Shown here: positions 21,191 to 32,699 of the stretch, piece by piece | Position numbering within the stretch: position 1 is the stretch's first letter | How the letters are laid out: each line of letters begins with the position of its first letter | DNA from: Prorocentrum cordatum | Lineage: Eukaryota > Sar > Dinophyceae > Prorocentrales > Prorocentraceae | NCBI GenBank assembly: GCA_963575745.1 | Contig: CAUYUJ010005614.1 | Location: 289,363-353,362 of the forward strand | Direction: 5' to 3' | Length of the DNA: 64,000 nt | Made by a program: the position numbers and the translations under genes | Notes under the pieces: generated by a model | Seen by the model: only the letters and a program-made list of their open reading frames with translations | Databases searched by the model: none | Told to the model about the DNA's origin: nothing

Positions 21191-22013
21191 GTACCGCGTC
21201 GAGTAGCGCCTCGAGTGCTACTACGCCTATGGCCGTACCACCAGGGCTCGAGCACATGGGCACCAGCTGCCTCACACCCACGATTCCACACCCAGGCCTG
21301 CAGCGTCACGCGCGACGCAAGGCACCACGGCCGCACGACCGCAGCATCACCTACCAGGGTGAAGCAGCCGACTGACCCCTGGGTAGGCCACAGAACGTAA
21401 GCGTGCCACGCGACGCCCCACGGCCGTCTGTCTATCAGTACCCCGACCGCGGGGCTCCCTGCACACTAGCATCGAGACGATACACCCGCGTGCTCCTAGA
21501 CTTGACCTTAAGCTGCCCTGCACTCAGGAATTGTCAGGACCCCGACTTGACAGGATCCGAAGAGCGCAGACCGCCTGGATCGCCCTTCATCAAGTCCGAT
21601 CGCCTGCTCGCTTCTTGGCGTCCCCCCAGGCGAGCCACCAGGCGCGTCTAGACGCTCACCGGTAGCAAACCCAGTGCCTACCTTTCCATGTTCTGAGCGC
21701 GTTGCGTGAACTGCTGGCAACTTTTCCGTAGCTCTAGTGCGTAGGGCCGCTGAGGGGAGTGCCCCAAGGCAGAGCCCTTCACTGTCTTAGGGGCCGCGTC
21801 GCGCATGCCAAAGCGCGTGTAAAGGTGGCGCCTCTGCCACCCTGATCGCCTCAAACACGATCTGCTTTCCAGTCGGGGTCCAAACGGACCGCGCCAGGGG
21901 GGAGGTCATCCGACCATCTCTGCTTCACACTCGGCGCCTCCTGGTTGGTGAGACGGCTTGCAGGGCGCTGGTAGCCTTGGGGCCTGGACGAACCCTCATC
22001 CGAAGTGTTGCGA

Positions 22014-22047
<34 letters not shown>

Positions 22048-22560
22048 AATCTCTTTCTCTCTCTCTCTGGCGTGATTTTCAGAAACCTGCCAAGAAAGTT
22101 TGCGTCTAACCTGCAGCATGCTCCTCGCGCTCTGCTTGTCTACAGTCTCGGCATGAGCAATTCATTTGCACTTCGCACCTGAACGTGGGATCCACCAGGC
22201 GGATGCATTTCCCCTGGCCGCTCGATTGTGTGGTCCCCTGGCACCTCGTCAATGAAGCGGTGGGCGACGCGGGCCAAACTCACTGAGAATGTGTGGGCAT
22301 TATATCGAGATCAACAGCTGCTCCTCCCCATCCTGATCATCCTCGACGGCGATCTAAGGCCGCGCAACAACTCCCGCTGGTTGCGCTGCACACCGCAAAG
22401 TCGGGTGCCACAGGCGGAGGGCCTTCCTCTCCCCCCCAGGGTCGCCCTCCTCTCTCTCCTCGGTCCTTTTCCTCCTCGGTCCTCCTCCTCCATCCTCCTC
22501 CTGATTACCTGATTACCTGATGGCATGAGGCCGCACAGACGTTACGACCCTCATCCGCCT
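21191..22560. other. Spacer with CT microsatellite
   Basis: No recognised gene. A CT run with TTTCTC interruptions lies at 22013-22070. Short open frames on both strands have no family resemblance I can name. Confidence 0.4.
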
Positions 22561-22622
22561 CCTCAACAACCACCATCATCACCAAAACACCACCACCACC
22601 ACCCCATCATCACCATCATCAG

Positions 22623-22658
<36 letters not shown>

Positions 22659-23735
22659 AATCATCATCAGCAGCAGCATCACCATCATCATCAGCAAAAA
22701 CATCCTCACCACCATCATCAACAGCAGCAGCATCATCATTATCATCATTATCATCATCATAACCACCAGCACCACCATCAGCATCCTCAGCATCATCCTC
22801 ATCAGCAGCATCATCATTAACATAGCATCGTCACCATCATCATCATCATCATCAGCAGCATCAGCATCATCATCACCATTGTCATCATCATCCTCATCCT
22901 CATCCTCATCCTCAGCATCATCAGCATCATGTTCAGCCTCATCATCACCATCATAACCAGCATCATCGTCGTCATCATCAACAGCAGCATCAGCATCATG
23001 ACCACCATCATTATCATCATAGCAATCACCATTACCAACAACATCACCATCACCAACACAGTCACCATCAACATCAGCATCAGCATCAGCATCAGCATCA
23101 TCATCATAATCAGCATCAGCACCATCACCATCACCACCAGCATCATCACCATCACCATCACCATCACCACCAGCATCAGCATCAGCATCAGTATCATCAT
23201 CAGCATCATCAGCATCAGCATCAGCATCATCGTCATCACCATCAGTATCAGCATCAGCACCATCATCAGCATCAGCATCATCATCAACATCAGCATCAGC
23301 CGCATCATCATCATCGTCGTCATCATCATCAGCAGCATCATCACCACCACCATCACAAACATCATCATCAGCATCATCATCAGCATCATCATCAGCAGCA
23401 TCATCAGCAGTATCATCAGCAGCAGCACTATCATCACCATCCTCACCATCATCGTCATCATCGTCATCACCACCATCATCACCGTTTGCATCACCATAAT
23501 CGTCAATCATCGTCAGCATCGTCAACATCGTCGGCATCAGCATCACCACCATCATCAGCAGCATCATCAGTATCACATTTCCTCAACCGCATCGTCATCA
23601 TCATCGTCATCATCAGCACCATCTCATCATGAGCAGCAGCATCATCTTCACCATACCCCACCACAATCATCAGCATCATCTTCACCATCACCATCAACAT
23701 CACCATCATCATCATTCCCCCATTGGCATCCTCCT
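22560..23735. repeat. CAT/CAG trinucleotide array, 1.2 kb
   Basis: Long imperfect CAT repeat (+ strand) with CAG, CAC and CGT variants. The poly-Asp/Met/His/Ile frames on both strands are artefacts. One of the longest simple-sequence tracts in the window. Confidence 0.9.
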
Positions 23736-24582
23736 CTGCCGCTGCTGCCCCGCGCCCCTCCCGAGGGCGCGAAGGTCGTCAGCGAGAAAGAGTACTCCGA
23801 CTCACCCATGGCTCCCAGGCCGGCCCTTACGCGCCTAACCTCCGCGGCGGCTTGGCCACCCGACGGCCGAACAGACCCTGACTTCGCCAGGCGAGGGAGA
23901 GAGGGAGGGAGAGAGGGAGGGAGGCAGGGAGGGAGAGAGGGAGAGAGAGAGAGAGAGAAGCGAGCAAGCGAGCAAGCGAGCCAGCCAGCGAGCGATCACT
24001 CAAGAGGCGGCTTGGCCAGAGCAGCAGAAAGGGCGGACAAGCGCCGCCAACGTGGACGGGTCGTGCCCTCGCGGGCCGAGGAGGAGGAGGAGGAGGAGGA
24101 GGAGGGGGAGGAAGCAGACGAAAAAGAAAAGGGAGGAGGAGCAGGACGATTCACCTGCCGAAGCGTCGAGGAGCAAGGCAACAAACAAGCTACTGGGAGG
24201 AGGACGAGGAGGAGGACGAGGAGGAGCGGAGGACGTCCCTGGAGGCCTCCAGAAGTTCGCGGAGGTCTCCGCACGTCCCCAGGGGCCTCAAGAGGTCCCC
24301 GCAGGCACAAAAAAAGCACGTCCAAGAAACCGTCGACCGACAAAAAAAGACTCCGAAGGCAGCGACGACGCGAGGGCATAATCTGAGGGGGGCAATCCGC
24401 CTGGGCGACTCCCGAGCCCTGCGGCCAGCAGGGGCCCAGGACCTCCAGTGGCGTGTTTCGTTCAGTGCGCGGCCCCCAGGTTCGAGCTCTCGAGGATGGT
24501 TTTGGAATGTTTCCCCAGCCCTCCTGTGTTGGGCACTCGTTCTGGATGGAATAGTTGTTCTTTCGTTCCTCCCGCTTCTTCC
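23736..24582. other. Spacer with GAGAGG and GGA tracts
   Basis: Contains GAGGGAGG/GAGAGA repeats (23888-23960) and a GGA run (24079-24114). The + frame through it reads as Arg/Glu/Gly-rich text without family resemblance. No gene recognised. Confidence 0.45.
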
Positions 24583-24591
24583 CTCTCTCTC

Positions 24592-24624
<33 letters not shown>

Positions 24625-24717
24625 TGCTCTCTTCTCTCTCTCTCTCGTTCTCTGTGTCTCTTTCTGTCTTTCTCTCTCTCTCTCTTTCTCTGTCTCCCTC
24701 CCTCTCTCCTCACTGCC
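24583..24717. repeat. CT microsatellite
   Basis: CTCTCT with TGTCTC and TTTCTC interruptions on the + strand. Confidence 0.9.
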
Positions 24718-25180
24718 CGCTTCCTCCCCTCCTTCTAGCTACATCCACGCTTACTCTTCGCATATGGTTCGTCTGTTGCTCGTTTACCCTCCCTCGCCCT
24801 CCTGGTGCGCTGCCATTCGTGTTATCAGGGTTAGGGGTTATCGTATGCTCGATGACTGAAGGCCTGGGTGTCCTGAGGCCCCCCGACCAACGGAGACACC
24901 AAGCCACCGCGGGCCTACCCGCGCGGGAACTTCTCTTCCGAGGCTGCCCTGCGTCTGCTGCCCAGGGTCGCGGCGGCGGGGAGCGTGGAGGTTGGGAGGC
25001 TCGACAGCAGCTGTGGTCAGCTCGAGTTGGGACACTGGGAGGGGAGGCGGGAAGGAGGAGAGGGAGGGGAGGGAGAGGGGACAGGGGAGGGAAGTCCCGC
25101 GTCCGCCGCCTGAGATCCTGAAGAGTTGGGAGGCTAGAAAGGAGCTGCGGTCATCAACGAAGGGTGGAGACTGGGGGGCA
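24718..25180. other. Spacer, no gene seen
   Basis: GC-rich mixed sequence; purine-rich GGAGGGGAGG stretches near 25035-25095. No recognised coding segment. Confidence 0.4.
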
Positions 25181-25182
25181 GG

Positions 25183-25550
25183 AGGGAGGAGGAGGAGGAG
25201 GAGGAGGAGGAGGAGGAGGAGGCTTGGCCCACCTCCCTGCCCGCCCCCTCCCGTCCCTAACCCACTACTCCAGCATCCCTTCCCTAACCCTCTCCCATTC
25301 CTCCTCCTCCATCTCCTCCTTCTCCAAAGTGGGCTGCGGGGGCCCAGAGAGGGCCAGAAGCGTCCAACAAACCTCGACTGGTCTCTTCCTCCCCCACCTC
25401 CCCCACCTCCTCCTCCTCCTCCCCGCCTCCTTCTCTTCCTCCTCCTCCTCCTCCTCCTCCTCCCCTCCTCCTCCTCCTCCTCCTCCTCCTCCTCCTCCTC
25501 CTCCTCCTCCTCCTCTTCCTCCTCCTCCTCCTCCTCCCCCCAACCGAGCC
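25183..25550. repeat. Opposed GGA and TCC arrays
   Basis: A GGA run at 25183-25223 faces a long TCC run at 25395-25545 on the same strand, so the two arrays are inverted repeats about 170 bp apart. The intervening DNA is unique, C-rich sequence. Confidence 0.8.
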
Positions 25551-25705
25551 CCTCCCCCCAGCGTGGTGGATGGATGCGCGGCAGCGCAGCTGGATCGCAG
25601 GATTCAGGGAGCGGATAAGGGACGGCGCCGACCTGCGCGCGCGAGGCACGCCGATGGTTATGCGCGCAGATCAACCGGCGAGCGCGGTGTGCCTGGGAGT
25701 GCCAA

Positions 25706-25770
<65 letters not shown>

Positions 25771-25772
25771 GT

Positions 25773-25849
<77 letters not shown>

Positions 25850-25873
25850 AATCATCATCATCATCATCATCAT
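25706..25873. repeat. CAT microsatellite
   Basis: About 55 nearly perfect CAT units with one CAG and one AAT interruption. The overlapping poly-Met/Ser/Ile/Asp frames are artefacts. Confidence 0.95.
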
Positions 25874-26340
25874 CTCGGAGACTGCGGTAGGGGCAGATAT
25901 CCCCATAGGGTTCGATCGCCCATGTACTCGACGAGGCTGCCGGGCGAATGTGTGTAATGCCCAACCCCTGGGCTTTCCAGTCCCTGTCGCCGCCTGAGAT
26001 CTCCAAGGCTTTGAAACCTACGGGGAATCTGCCCACCCCGACGGGGTCGCCAAACGCGTCACATGATTGTTTGCCCCCGTGCTTCTCTTGCGCGTCGCGC
26101 GGAAAGTGACAAGCTACGTTTTCAAGGTGTCCTTTCCCCCTGCCACAGAAAATTCCGAGTTCGAATCCCACTAGCCTTCTGAGCGGGAGTGGTTTAGAGC
26201 GTTTCTTCTTCAACCCCCTTCCTTCCCCTTCAGATAGGGGCGTAACACTGCTCCCTATTACTAAGCACCCCCTCCCCCCAGGCTACCAGCAGCCGACCAG
26301 GACCAATAAGGCCCCCCTCCCCACCATTCCTGTCAAAAAA
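25874..26340. other. Spacer, no gene seen
   Basis: Mixed sequence of lower GC than its surroundings; no coding signal recognised. Confidence 0.4.
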
Positions 26341-27020
26341 ATGTCAAATACACTTTGGGGCAAAATCGAAGGGAAGCCCATTCCCTTTGATCCCTTCCCC
26401 GCGGGGGAGGGAGGGGGGGGTCACGGGGGGGTCCCGGGAGGGTCCTGGGGGGGTTCCCGGGGGGGGTCCCGGGTTGGGTCGCCACCCAGATTCGTTTCCC
26501 CCTCGGGCGGCCCCGAAACCTGAAAAGTCCCAAAAGGAGCCCAGAGTGCTCAGGACGGCCCCCAAAATGGCCCAAGAGGGCCCCGAGTCGCCCAAAGATC
26601 GGACCGAGACGCCCAAGATGGCCCCAAGACGGTCCAAGAAGCTTCCAAGACGTCCCAGAAGTCTCCAAGAGCACCCCCAAGAAGGCCCCAAGAGGCCGCA
26701 ATCATTGATTTTCCAAAAGAAAACGCAGACTTTTAGCAAAGACGAGTTTTCGGCCTTCACGGCGTTGAAGACGGTCCAAGAGGCCCCCAAAAATGCCTCA
26801 AGACGACTCAAGAGGCTCCCAAGAGGCGCCCAACTCGACCCAAGAGGGCCCCAAAAAGGGTCCAAGACGGGGAGCCCGAACCAAAAAATCCGAGCCTTCC
26901 GCCCCAAAAAGCTCCCAGGAGGCCCCAAGAGGCCCCCAAAAGGCCTCAGGAGACTCCCAAGAGGCCCCCAAGAGGCCCCCAAGAGGCCCCCAAGAGGCCC
27001 AAAAGAGGCTCCAAGAGGCG
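26341..27020. repeat. Degenerate CCAAGAGGCC-type repeat, second locus
   Basis: Same family as 9190-10084: CCAAGAGGGCCCCGAGTCGCC and CCAAGAGGCCCCC repeated imperfectly, tightest at 26925-27005 where the unit AAGAGGCCCCC recurs every 12 bp. The minus strand reads as GPLGGLLGASW-like text. One less repetitive piece (26700-26780, ATTGATTTTCCAAAAG) stands out as AT-richer. Confidence 0.6.
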
Positions 27021-27029
27021 CCCATACGG

Positions 27030-27122
27030 CCCCCTCCTCCTCCCTCCTCCTCCTCCTCCTCGTCCTCCTCCTCCTCCTCCTCCTCCTCCTCCTCCTCCTC
27101 CTCCTCCTCCTCCTCCTCCCTC
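27030..27122. repeat. TCC microsatellite
   Basis: TCC repeat with one GTCC interruption, directly after the CCAAGAGGCC region. Confidence 0.9.
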
Positions 27123-27271
27123 CCCCCTCTTACCGCTTACCGATCCATGCGCATCGATCCTCTGACAGGTAGCGCTGTGGCCGTACCACTTAGATAATCA
27201 CCTCTCTGGGGGGCTCCAGATCATCTGGCTGGGGCCACTCTTTATACCCAGGTGGGAGTCTACTATCATCA

Positions 27272-27600
27272 AGCTCCTTCCTCCTCCCTCCTCGCTCCTC
27301 GCTCCTCGCTCCTCGTTCCTCGCTCCTCCGTCCTCCTTCCCTCCCTCCCTCCTCCCTCATCCCTCCTCCCTCCTCCTCCCCCTCCCTCCTCCCTCCTCCC
27401 TCCTCCCTCCTCCTCCTCCTCCTCCTCCTCCTCCTCCTCCCTCCTCCCCTCCTCCTCCTCCTCCTCCTCCTCCTCCTCCTCCTCCTCCTCGTCCTCCTCC
27501 TCCTCCTCCTCCTCCTCCTCCGCCTCCTCCTCCTTCCCTTGCTCCCACTCCTCTTGCTTATCCTTTGCCTCCTCCTCCTCCTCCTGCTCCTTCTCCCCCT
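27272..27600. repeat. TCC/CTCCTC low-complexity tract
   Basis: 330 bp of TCC with CTCGCTCC and CCCTCC variants. Frames in it are poly-Ser/Pro/Leu on plus and poly-Glu/Gly/Arg on minus. Confidence 0.9.
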
Positions 27601-27639
27601 CGTTGTCATATTCGTCGTCTTGAGGGTCGGCGGCACTGG

Positions 27640-28010
27640 CCGTAAGGCCTGCGCAATACACTGTGGGCAAAATCTTGAATCATGAGCGGAGGGGGCCGCG
27701 AGCACTTTGCATTGCTCTGTTGACAAGGACGGCGGGCGTGCCCGCGTATTGCCTTCTGCGCGCAAGACCAACATCCGTGTCCAAAAACAATGCATAATCC
27801 ACTTCGAGATACAGTTTGGATCATGCACAAGCACCCCGCGATCACTGTGCATTGATTTTTGACTGGTACGGCGGGGGTGCTGGCATATTGCCTGCTGTGT
27901 GCAGGCCCACAAGACGCTATGATGGCCACCCCGCCGCGATTGCGCACTGGTGTTCGACAAGGGTAGTGGGGGCCGACACGTTTCCCGATCTGTTCTGCCA
28001 CGTTCGCAGG
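27640..28010. repeat. About 140-bp tandem repeat
   Basis: TGCATTG followed by a TTGAC-like piece and ACGGCGGG recurs at 27708 and 27848 (140 bp apart); a third, more divergent copy (GCGCACTGGTGTTCGACAAG) begins near 27940. Each copy ends in a GTATTGCCT/ATATTGCCT segment. No coding signal. Confidence 0.5.
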
Positions 28011-28230
28011 CGCACATGGCACACTCTGCGCGTGCCCCGAACGCGGCGCACCTGGCGCGGATGGAGCATGCAGCACACGTGGCGCACGTGGATCACGTGG
28101 CGCATCTGGCGCACCAGGCGTGCCCAGCACGCTTGCACCACATGCAAGGGTGCCTGGCGCACATGGAGCGCGTGGCGCGGCTGGCACGCCTGGCGCACCT
28201 CGCCCAAACGTTGCGCACACGCGGTACGTT
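28010..28230 (+). repeat. 9-bp GTGGCGCAC-type minisatellite
   Basis: Imperfect 9-bp units (GTGGCGCAC, CTGGCGCAC). The + frame reads as AHV/AHL/ARL tripeptides, for example HAAHVAHVDHVAHLAHQA. Repeat-driven open frame; no gene evidence. Confidence 0.65.
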
Positions 28231-28925
28231 TTGGTTCCCACGGGCTCTCCGTCCAAAGACTACCGCTGAACACGGTGCAGCTCGGGAACTGCTCATGTGT
28301 TGGGTGTGAACCACGCAGCTTGCGGGCGGGGAGGGTGTCTTCACCCCTCCCCTTACCACCTCCCCCGAACTGGGACGGAGCGTTTTGCGAGGGGTTGGGG
28401 CGTCCAAGATGGCCTCGGCGCAAAAGCCAACATCACTGATCCCACTACGGTTTGGGACACGTGTTGGCCTCTTGGGGAGAGAGCCGAATTAAGGAGCCCA
28501 CTTCCTTTGATCGATCTCCTCCGAACTGGCCCCGCATTGGCCCTCGAGGCTCCGAGGGTTGCCCCAACGCGGCCCCAAGAGGTACTGAGACTGCTGTCCG
28601 GAGCAGCGCTACCGTTCCGTCCCCCAGCGCCCCTCTTAGGAACTCGGACCTGCAGAGGGCACGCCAGCGGGGGCCCTGCAGGCGGGCGCCGTGGCACCAT
28701 GGTTTGAAACGAAACTGGCGGCGGTTTCTGCGCCGGCTGGCGGTGACATGCACGCACGGCGCTGTAGGGGAGGGGGAAGGACGCACGAAAGGAGAGAGGA
28801 ACGCACGACAAGCGAGGACGAGAGGCGAGGCCGAGGGAGGACGACGAAGGAAACGCGAGCGAGAGGATCCGGACGGTGCTATGAAAAAGGGCATCACATC
28901 ATCTACTGGTACACTGGCAGACCTA
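28231..28925. other. Spacer, no gene seen
   Basis: GC-rich sequence with overlapping open frames on both strands (for example 28445-28933 minus and 28452-28940 plus, each 162 aa); neither shows a family motif. Confidence 0.35.
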
Positions 28926-28929
28926 CCCT

Positions 28930-31045
28930 CCATCGATTAGCAAAGTCCGGCTTGGCAACATCATGCCAAACGCAAACGTGTCCAGCACAACTTGCTTCAG
29001 ATAAAAGAAAATATCACAGGCCATAAGACCATCGCTTCTTCGGGCGGTTCGGGTGGCGGCGAGCATCACAATCGACGTCAACCCCCGAATTCCACAAAAC
29101 AGCCCGTGCCGTCCAATTGTTGTTCGACAAAAGAACGTTGCGAGCCCTTGTCCATTTTCGTTGTCGTTGAATCGATACCCAAGCTGCAAGATGTAATCGG
29201 GTGAGGGTGTAGCATGTTATCTTCGTTGCTCTGCTGATCCATTCCGCCGAAGGCTCCATCGTCGTCGCTTTCTTGTACCGGGCGGCATGGGATCTCATCG
29301 TCGTCGGTCGAAGCTGCTGCATGCATAATGGTTTCCGGCCGTCCGTCGCGATGGGCACCTGCTGCGGCGCGCCGCCTCGGCGCCAGCAAAATTACGCGCA
29401 ACATTTGCCTCTGCATTCTTGCGCAATCGGTTCTTCAAAGTAGATGTCACTGTCCAGACTTCAGACCCATAGAACACCGCAGGCGCAACCGTTCGGCGAA
29501 ATAACCGCATCCTGCTGTTCAGCGAGTAGTGCATATCCATCATCTCTCGTCGCTGCGCAAAGAATGTTCGCCACCCTGCACAGACTCGTTTCTCTACCTC
29601 CGCTCAGTGGAAATAACTGAATTAAAACTTCCGCCCCAAAAATCTCTTAGCTTTGTAGGTGGGTAAGAGCCTGATCGCCATTCAATTTGCAACCGCATGG
29701 CTCAGCACTCTGCGCCGGCGTGATCTCCAGCACCCGCCATGCAGAATATTGCTTTGATCCGGGCGGAGGAGAAGACCTCCCAGCTTCGACGCTGAGGTCA
29801 GAAATCACGCTCGCGACGTGCTCCACAGAGCCCGCCACTAGCATGGCATCGCCGGCAACGCGTAGGTCGGTGAGTCTTTCGCCCCCAAGGCGCAATGAGA
29901 TCCCCATGATGTTCTGCAGACATGTCTGCTCGACGTCGCGCACGACGCGCCCGGCGGCGCTGTCGAACAGGACAAAGCTAAATGGATCACCTCGTTTCGT
30001 ACCCGCTCGACGTCGAATGCATTGCTGCATTCGTCTGTCCGGACCGACGCAGCCCGCGCACTGCGCAAGTCTGCAAGCAAGTGCACGCATGCACGCGGCG
30101 CGCCCCGTTGGAGCAACACGCACCATACACTCTAGTCCTGGCGGGCGACGCTGTCGAAAGCTCCTTCAAAGTCGACCGCAGCGGCCCACACTGGCAGGGT
30201 CCACTCGCTGACTTTTTCCTAGATCTGCACGAGAGTGAAGAGGTGGTCTGTCGCACTGCAGCCAGGCCGAAACTCCGCTCGATCCCAGCTCCGCTGAAAA
30301 TCGAGGATCGGGGCAGTAGGTTATACAGTAGACGAGAAAACATCTTATATAGCATGGGAAGCGTCGCGGTCAGCCTGCAATTCAGGAAGCTGCGGGTCGC
30401 CACTTTTGCGCGAGACCTTGATCACCGCGCGCTTCCAGGCGCTCGGCGTCGGACTGCCGGGGCCTCGAACGCCGCTGAACAAATCAAGCCGAATGCGCTG
30501 AAGAGCCTTCCCACCTGACTTGAGCATCCCTGCAAAGATGCCTTGCTCGACGCGAGTCCCCCCGAGGCGTGCTGCACTTCAGAAATAGTGCAAGCTGGGA
30601 TTGGCGAGTTGTCGGCACTGGCCGTCACGCGAACAAGCCCGCGGGCGTCTCGGCAGAGCCGCTCGTAAAATGTAGCAAAGACATCTGCGACACATCGCCA
30701 ACCGTTCTGCGCGCGCCCTCCCTGATCCAGCACGCCGGCGATTAGCTCTTTCTGCGCGCACGTCCCCCCCCCCCCCCACTGTGTTCCTTCAGCCCCTTGA
30801 TTTGCGTCGGGGCGCGGTCGACCCGAGCTCTCTGCACGGCCCGCCCGATGGCCCGGATCTCCTTCTTGAAAGCCTCGTTCAATTGTCGTCGCTGCAAAGC
30901 GTCCATCCGTGGAGCCGCGCGTCTGTGACACGGCAGGCCCGCCATGCGCTCCGCCGCCGGTTGCGGCCCCCCGCCAGTCGGCGCTGCGGTTGAAGATTGC
31001 ACTTCGGCCATGGTTGCTCCGATCGCGCCCTCGATTTCCTCGCAC
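28930..31045 (-). pseudogene. Decayed LINE reverse transcriptase A
   Basis: Minus-strand blocks in LINE order with frame changes between them. 31045-30422: pre-RT linker with VADVFATFYERLCRD. About 30400-30340: PMLYKMFSRLL. 30188-30141: WAAAVDFEGAFDSVAR, RT motif A with its catalytic Asp. 30126-29647: GTKRGDPFSFVLF (motif B), then LRVAGDAMLV, where FADD of motif C has become VAGD, so the catalytic pair is lost. 29543-29295: MRLFRRTVAPAVFYGSEVWT, the thumb. 29358-29014: EWISRATKI, QRQRKWTRAR and RPKKRW, the C-terminal tail found after the RT in many dinoflagellate LINEs. No endonuclease recognised above 31045. Dead copy. Confidence 0.8.
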
Positions 31046-31840
31046 TTGAGCTGAAGGTGAAAATCCAATAACACGTGTTCCACTTTGTCTGTCAGCACTG
31101 TTTTATACTGCGATACATCACGGGGTGGCCATGTAGGGCACATTGCCGCGTCTTGCGCAGCATTGGTCGCGGCGCCGTCAGCGTCGGCATCTCCACCATT
31201 GCCTGGACGGCTCTGCGGTCGGGCCCCATATTGCACATTTTTGATCCGCGGCAGGACAGCGACGAAAAGCTGCCCAACGAAGCCCCCAGGCCACTCGAGC
31301 GACCCGATGCCGGGCGGGAGGGGTGCACTCCGCGAACAGCGGCCCGACGGCCAGCGACTGGGCAGGCCCTGGCCGCCGAGGCGGAGGAGGGCCGAGGAGC
31401 GCAGGGCCAGTCGCTGGTCGACCCAGGCGCGACCGGTCGACCCGCGGCAGAGGGCCCACCTCATGCAGCGGCGGCTCCAGCGGCGGACAGCGGGGCGACA
31501 GCCGCCAGACGATCCCGCGAGGATGTTGGACACAAGCCCACGGAACTACGAAGCTCATTACGACATGGACCCCAACGCGGCAGAGACCGAGGACGCGCGG
31601 AAGAGCGCGCCTGGAATCGCAAGATGGGCTCGGATTAATCACCAGAGCCTACTCCAAACAGACCAGCAAAGAGCGCCCCCCGCAAGCTCCCAACCACCGA
31701 GGCCACCGATCTTTCAGGGCTCACCCGTTCCGCATGGAGAGGGCTTCACTTACTCTGCCGACGCCCACGGCGTAGGACCTCAACGATCAAGGCTCAGAGA
31801 AGAGGAGGTCGAGCGAGCGAGTCAGGCCCTGAATGCCTCG
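31046..31840. other. Spacer or LINE linker, uncertain
   Basis: The minus frame 31533-30742 contains LTDKVEHVLLDFHLQLK and could be the region between endonuclease and RT of LINE A, but has no diagnostic motif. The overlapping plus-strand frames are probably shadows. Confidence 0.35.
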
Positions 31841-31844
31841 ATGA

Positions 31845-32591
31845 ATGGAGGCCCGACGCTGGGAGGTCAGCGCTCGCCTAGAGCCCCGGCCGAGCCGTCT
31901 GGGCTGGCCCCAACATCCGAAAAAATCGGCGATGGAAAAGACGACAACTGGGCTGGCTGCAGCGATGACTAACCAACAGTCCACTACGGATGGAGTCGAC
32001 AAGATAATCCACACTTGGAAGTCCCAGGGGTCGACTCCGACCTATCGGGCAGGGCTGAACTCGACGATCAAGGTCATGTCAAGAATGAACTAGCCGGGCG
32101 ACAAGCAGAAAAGCCCGCAGGACGCCGAGGGCTCCGTGAGAAACTTCGAGGGCATCTGCAGCATAGCAAATAACGCCAAAGGCGTGATGTGACACAAGAT
32201 GGCCATGACCATCCAGAACTGCCTGAGGGGCACACGGAAGATGATCTACGACAATACCATCCAGGATGCCAGGGACGACGGGCAGTTGTGAGCAAGAGAA
32301 TATATATATGAGAAGATCCGAAAGCGGCTTCTGCAGCCCACGGAGACCCCAGGCGCCCAGGCGAAATGCACCTTCGGGTCCGCACGGAGCGAGAGCCGCA
32401 TGGACTTCGAAGCCCGATGGGGGAAGCATCGCGGCAACAGACGGAAAGCATGCCTGGCACGTGCCGAAGCCGAGGGCATCGCGGACTCCGCCGCGAAGAT
32501 TGGAAAGATGAACAGCGCTGCGACCCAACTCGACAAGCGGGACTACCCCAAGAAGGACCGAGGAACGGAACACAACAGGCCAAAGACCTGA
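31845..32591 (+). pseudogene. Copia gag-like fragment
   Basis: Two plus-strand readings resemble dinoflagellate copia gag. The first (32108-32280, with an in-frame TGA) reads VRNFEGICSIANNAKG and KMAMTIQNCLRGTRKMIY. The second runs open to a TGA at 32589 and reads AREYIYEKIRKRLLQP, ETPGAQAKCTF and SRMDFEARWGKHRGN. The IYExIxxRLxxxxETPxxxQ helix and the FEAxW segment are the recognisable parts. No zinc knuckle, protease or integrase follows, so it is a short decayed fragment, and it lies opposite in orientation to the two RT remnants around it. Confidence 0.45.
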
Positions 32592-32699
32592 CGGGAAGCC
32601 CACGCGGTCGCGCGTGACTGCCACGGAATAAACGACGACAACCCCTCCGGGACCTTCCAATCCTTCACGTCGGGCGGCATCCGGACCGATCCGGCCGGA

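Noticed and set aside
22563-23576. Asp-rich 337-aa ORF
   Set aside because: Antisense of a CAT microsatellite.
26561-26580. Spliced-leader-like CCAAAATGGCCCAAG
   Set aside because: Explained by the local CCAAGATGGCC repeat; lacks the SL 5' bases.
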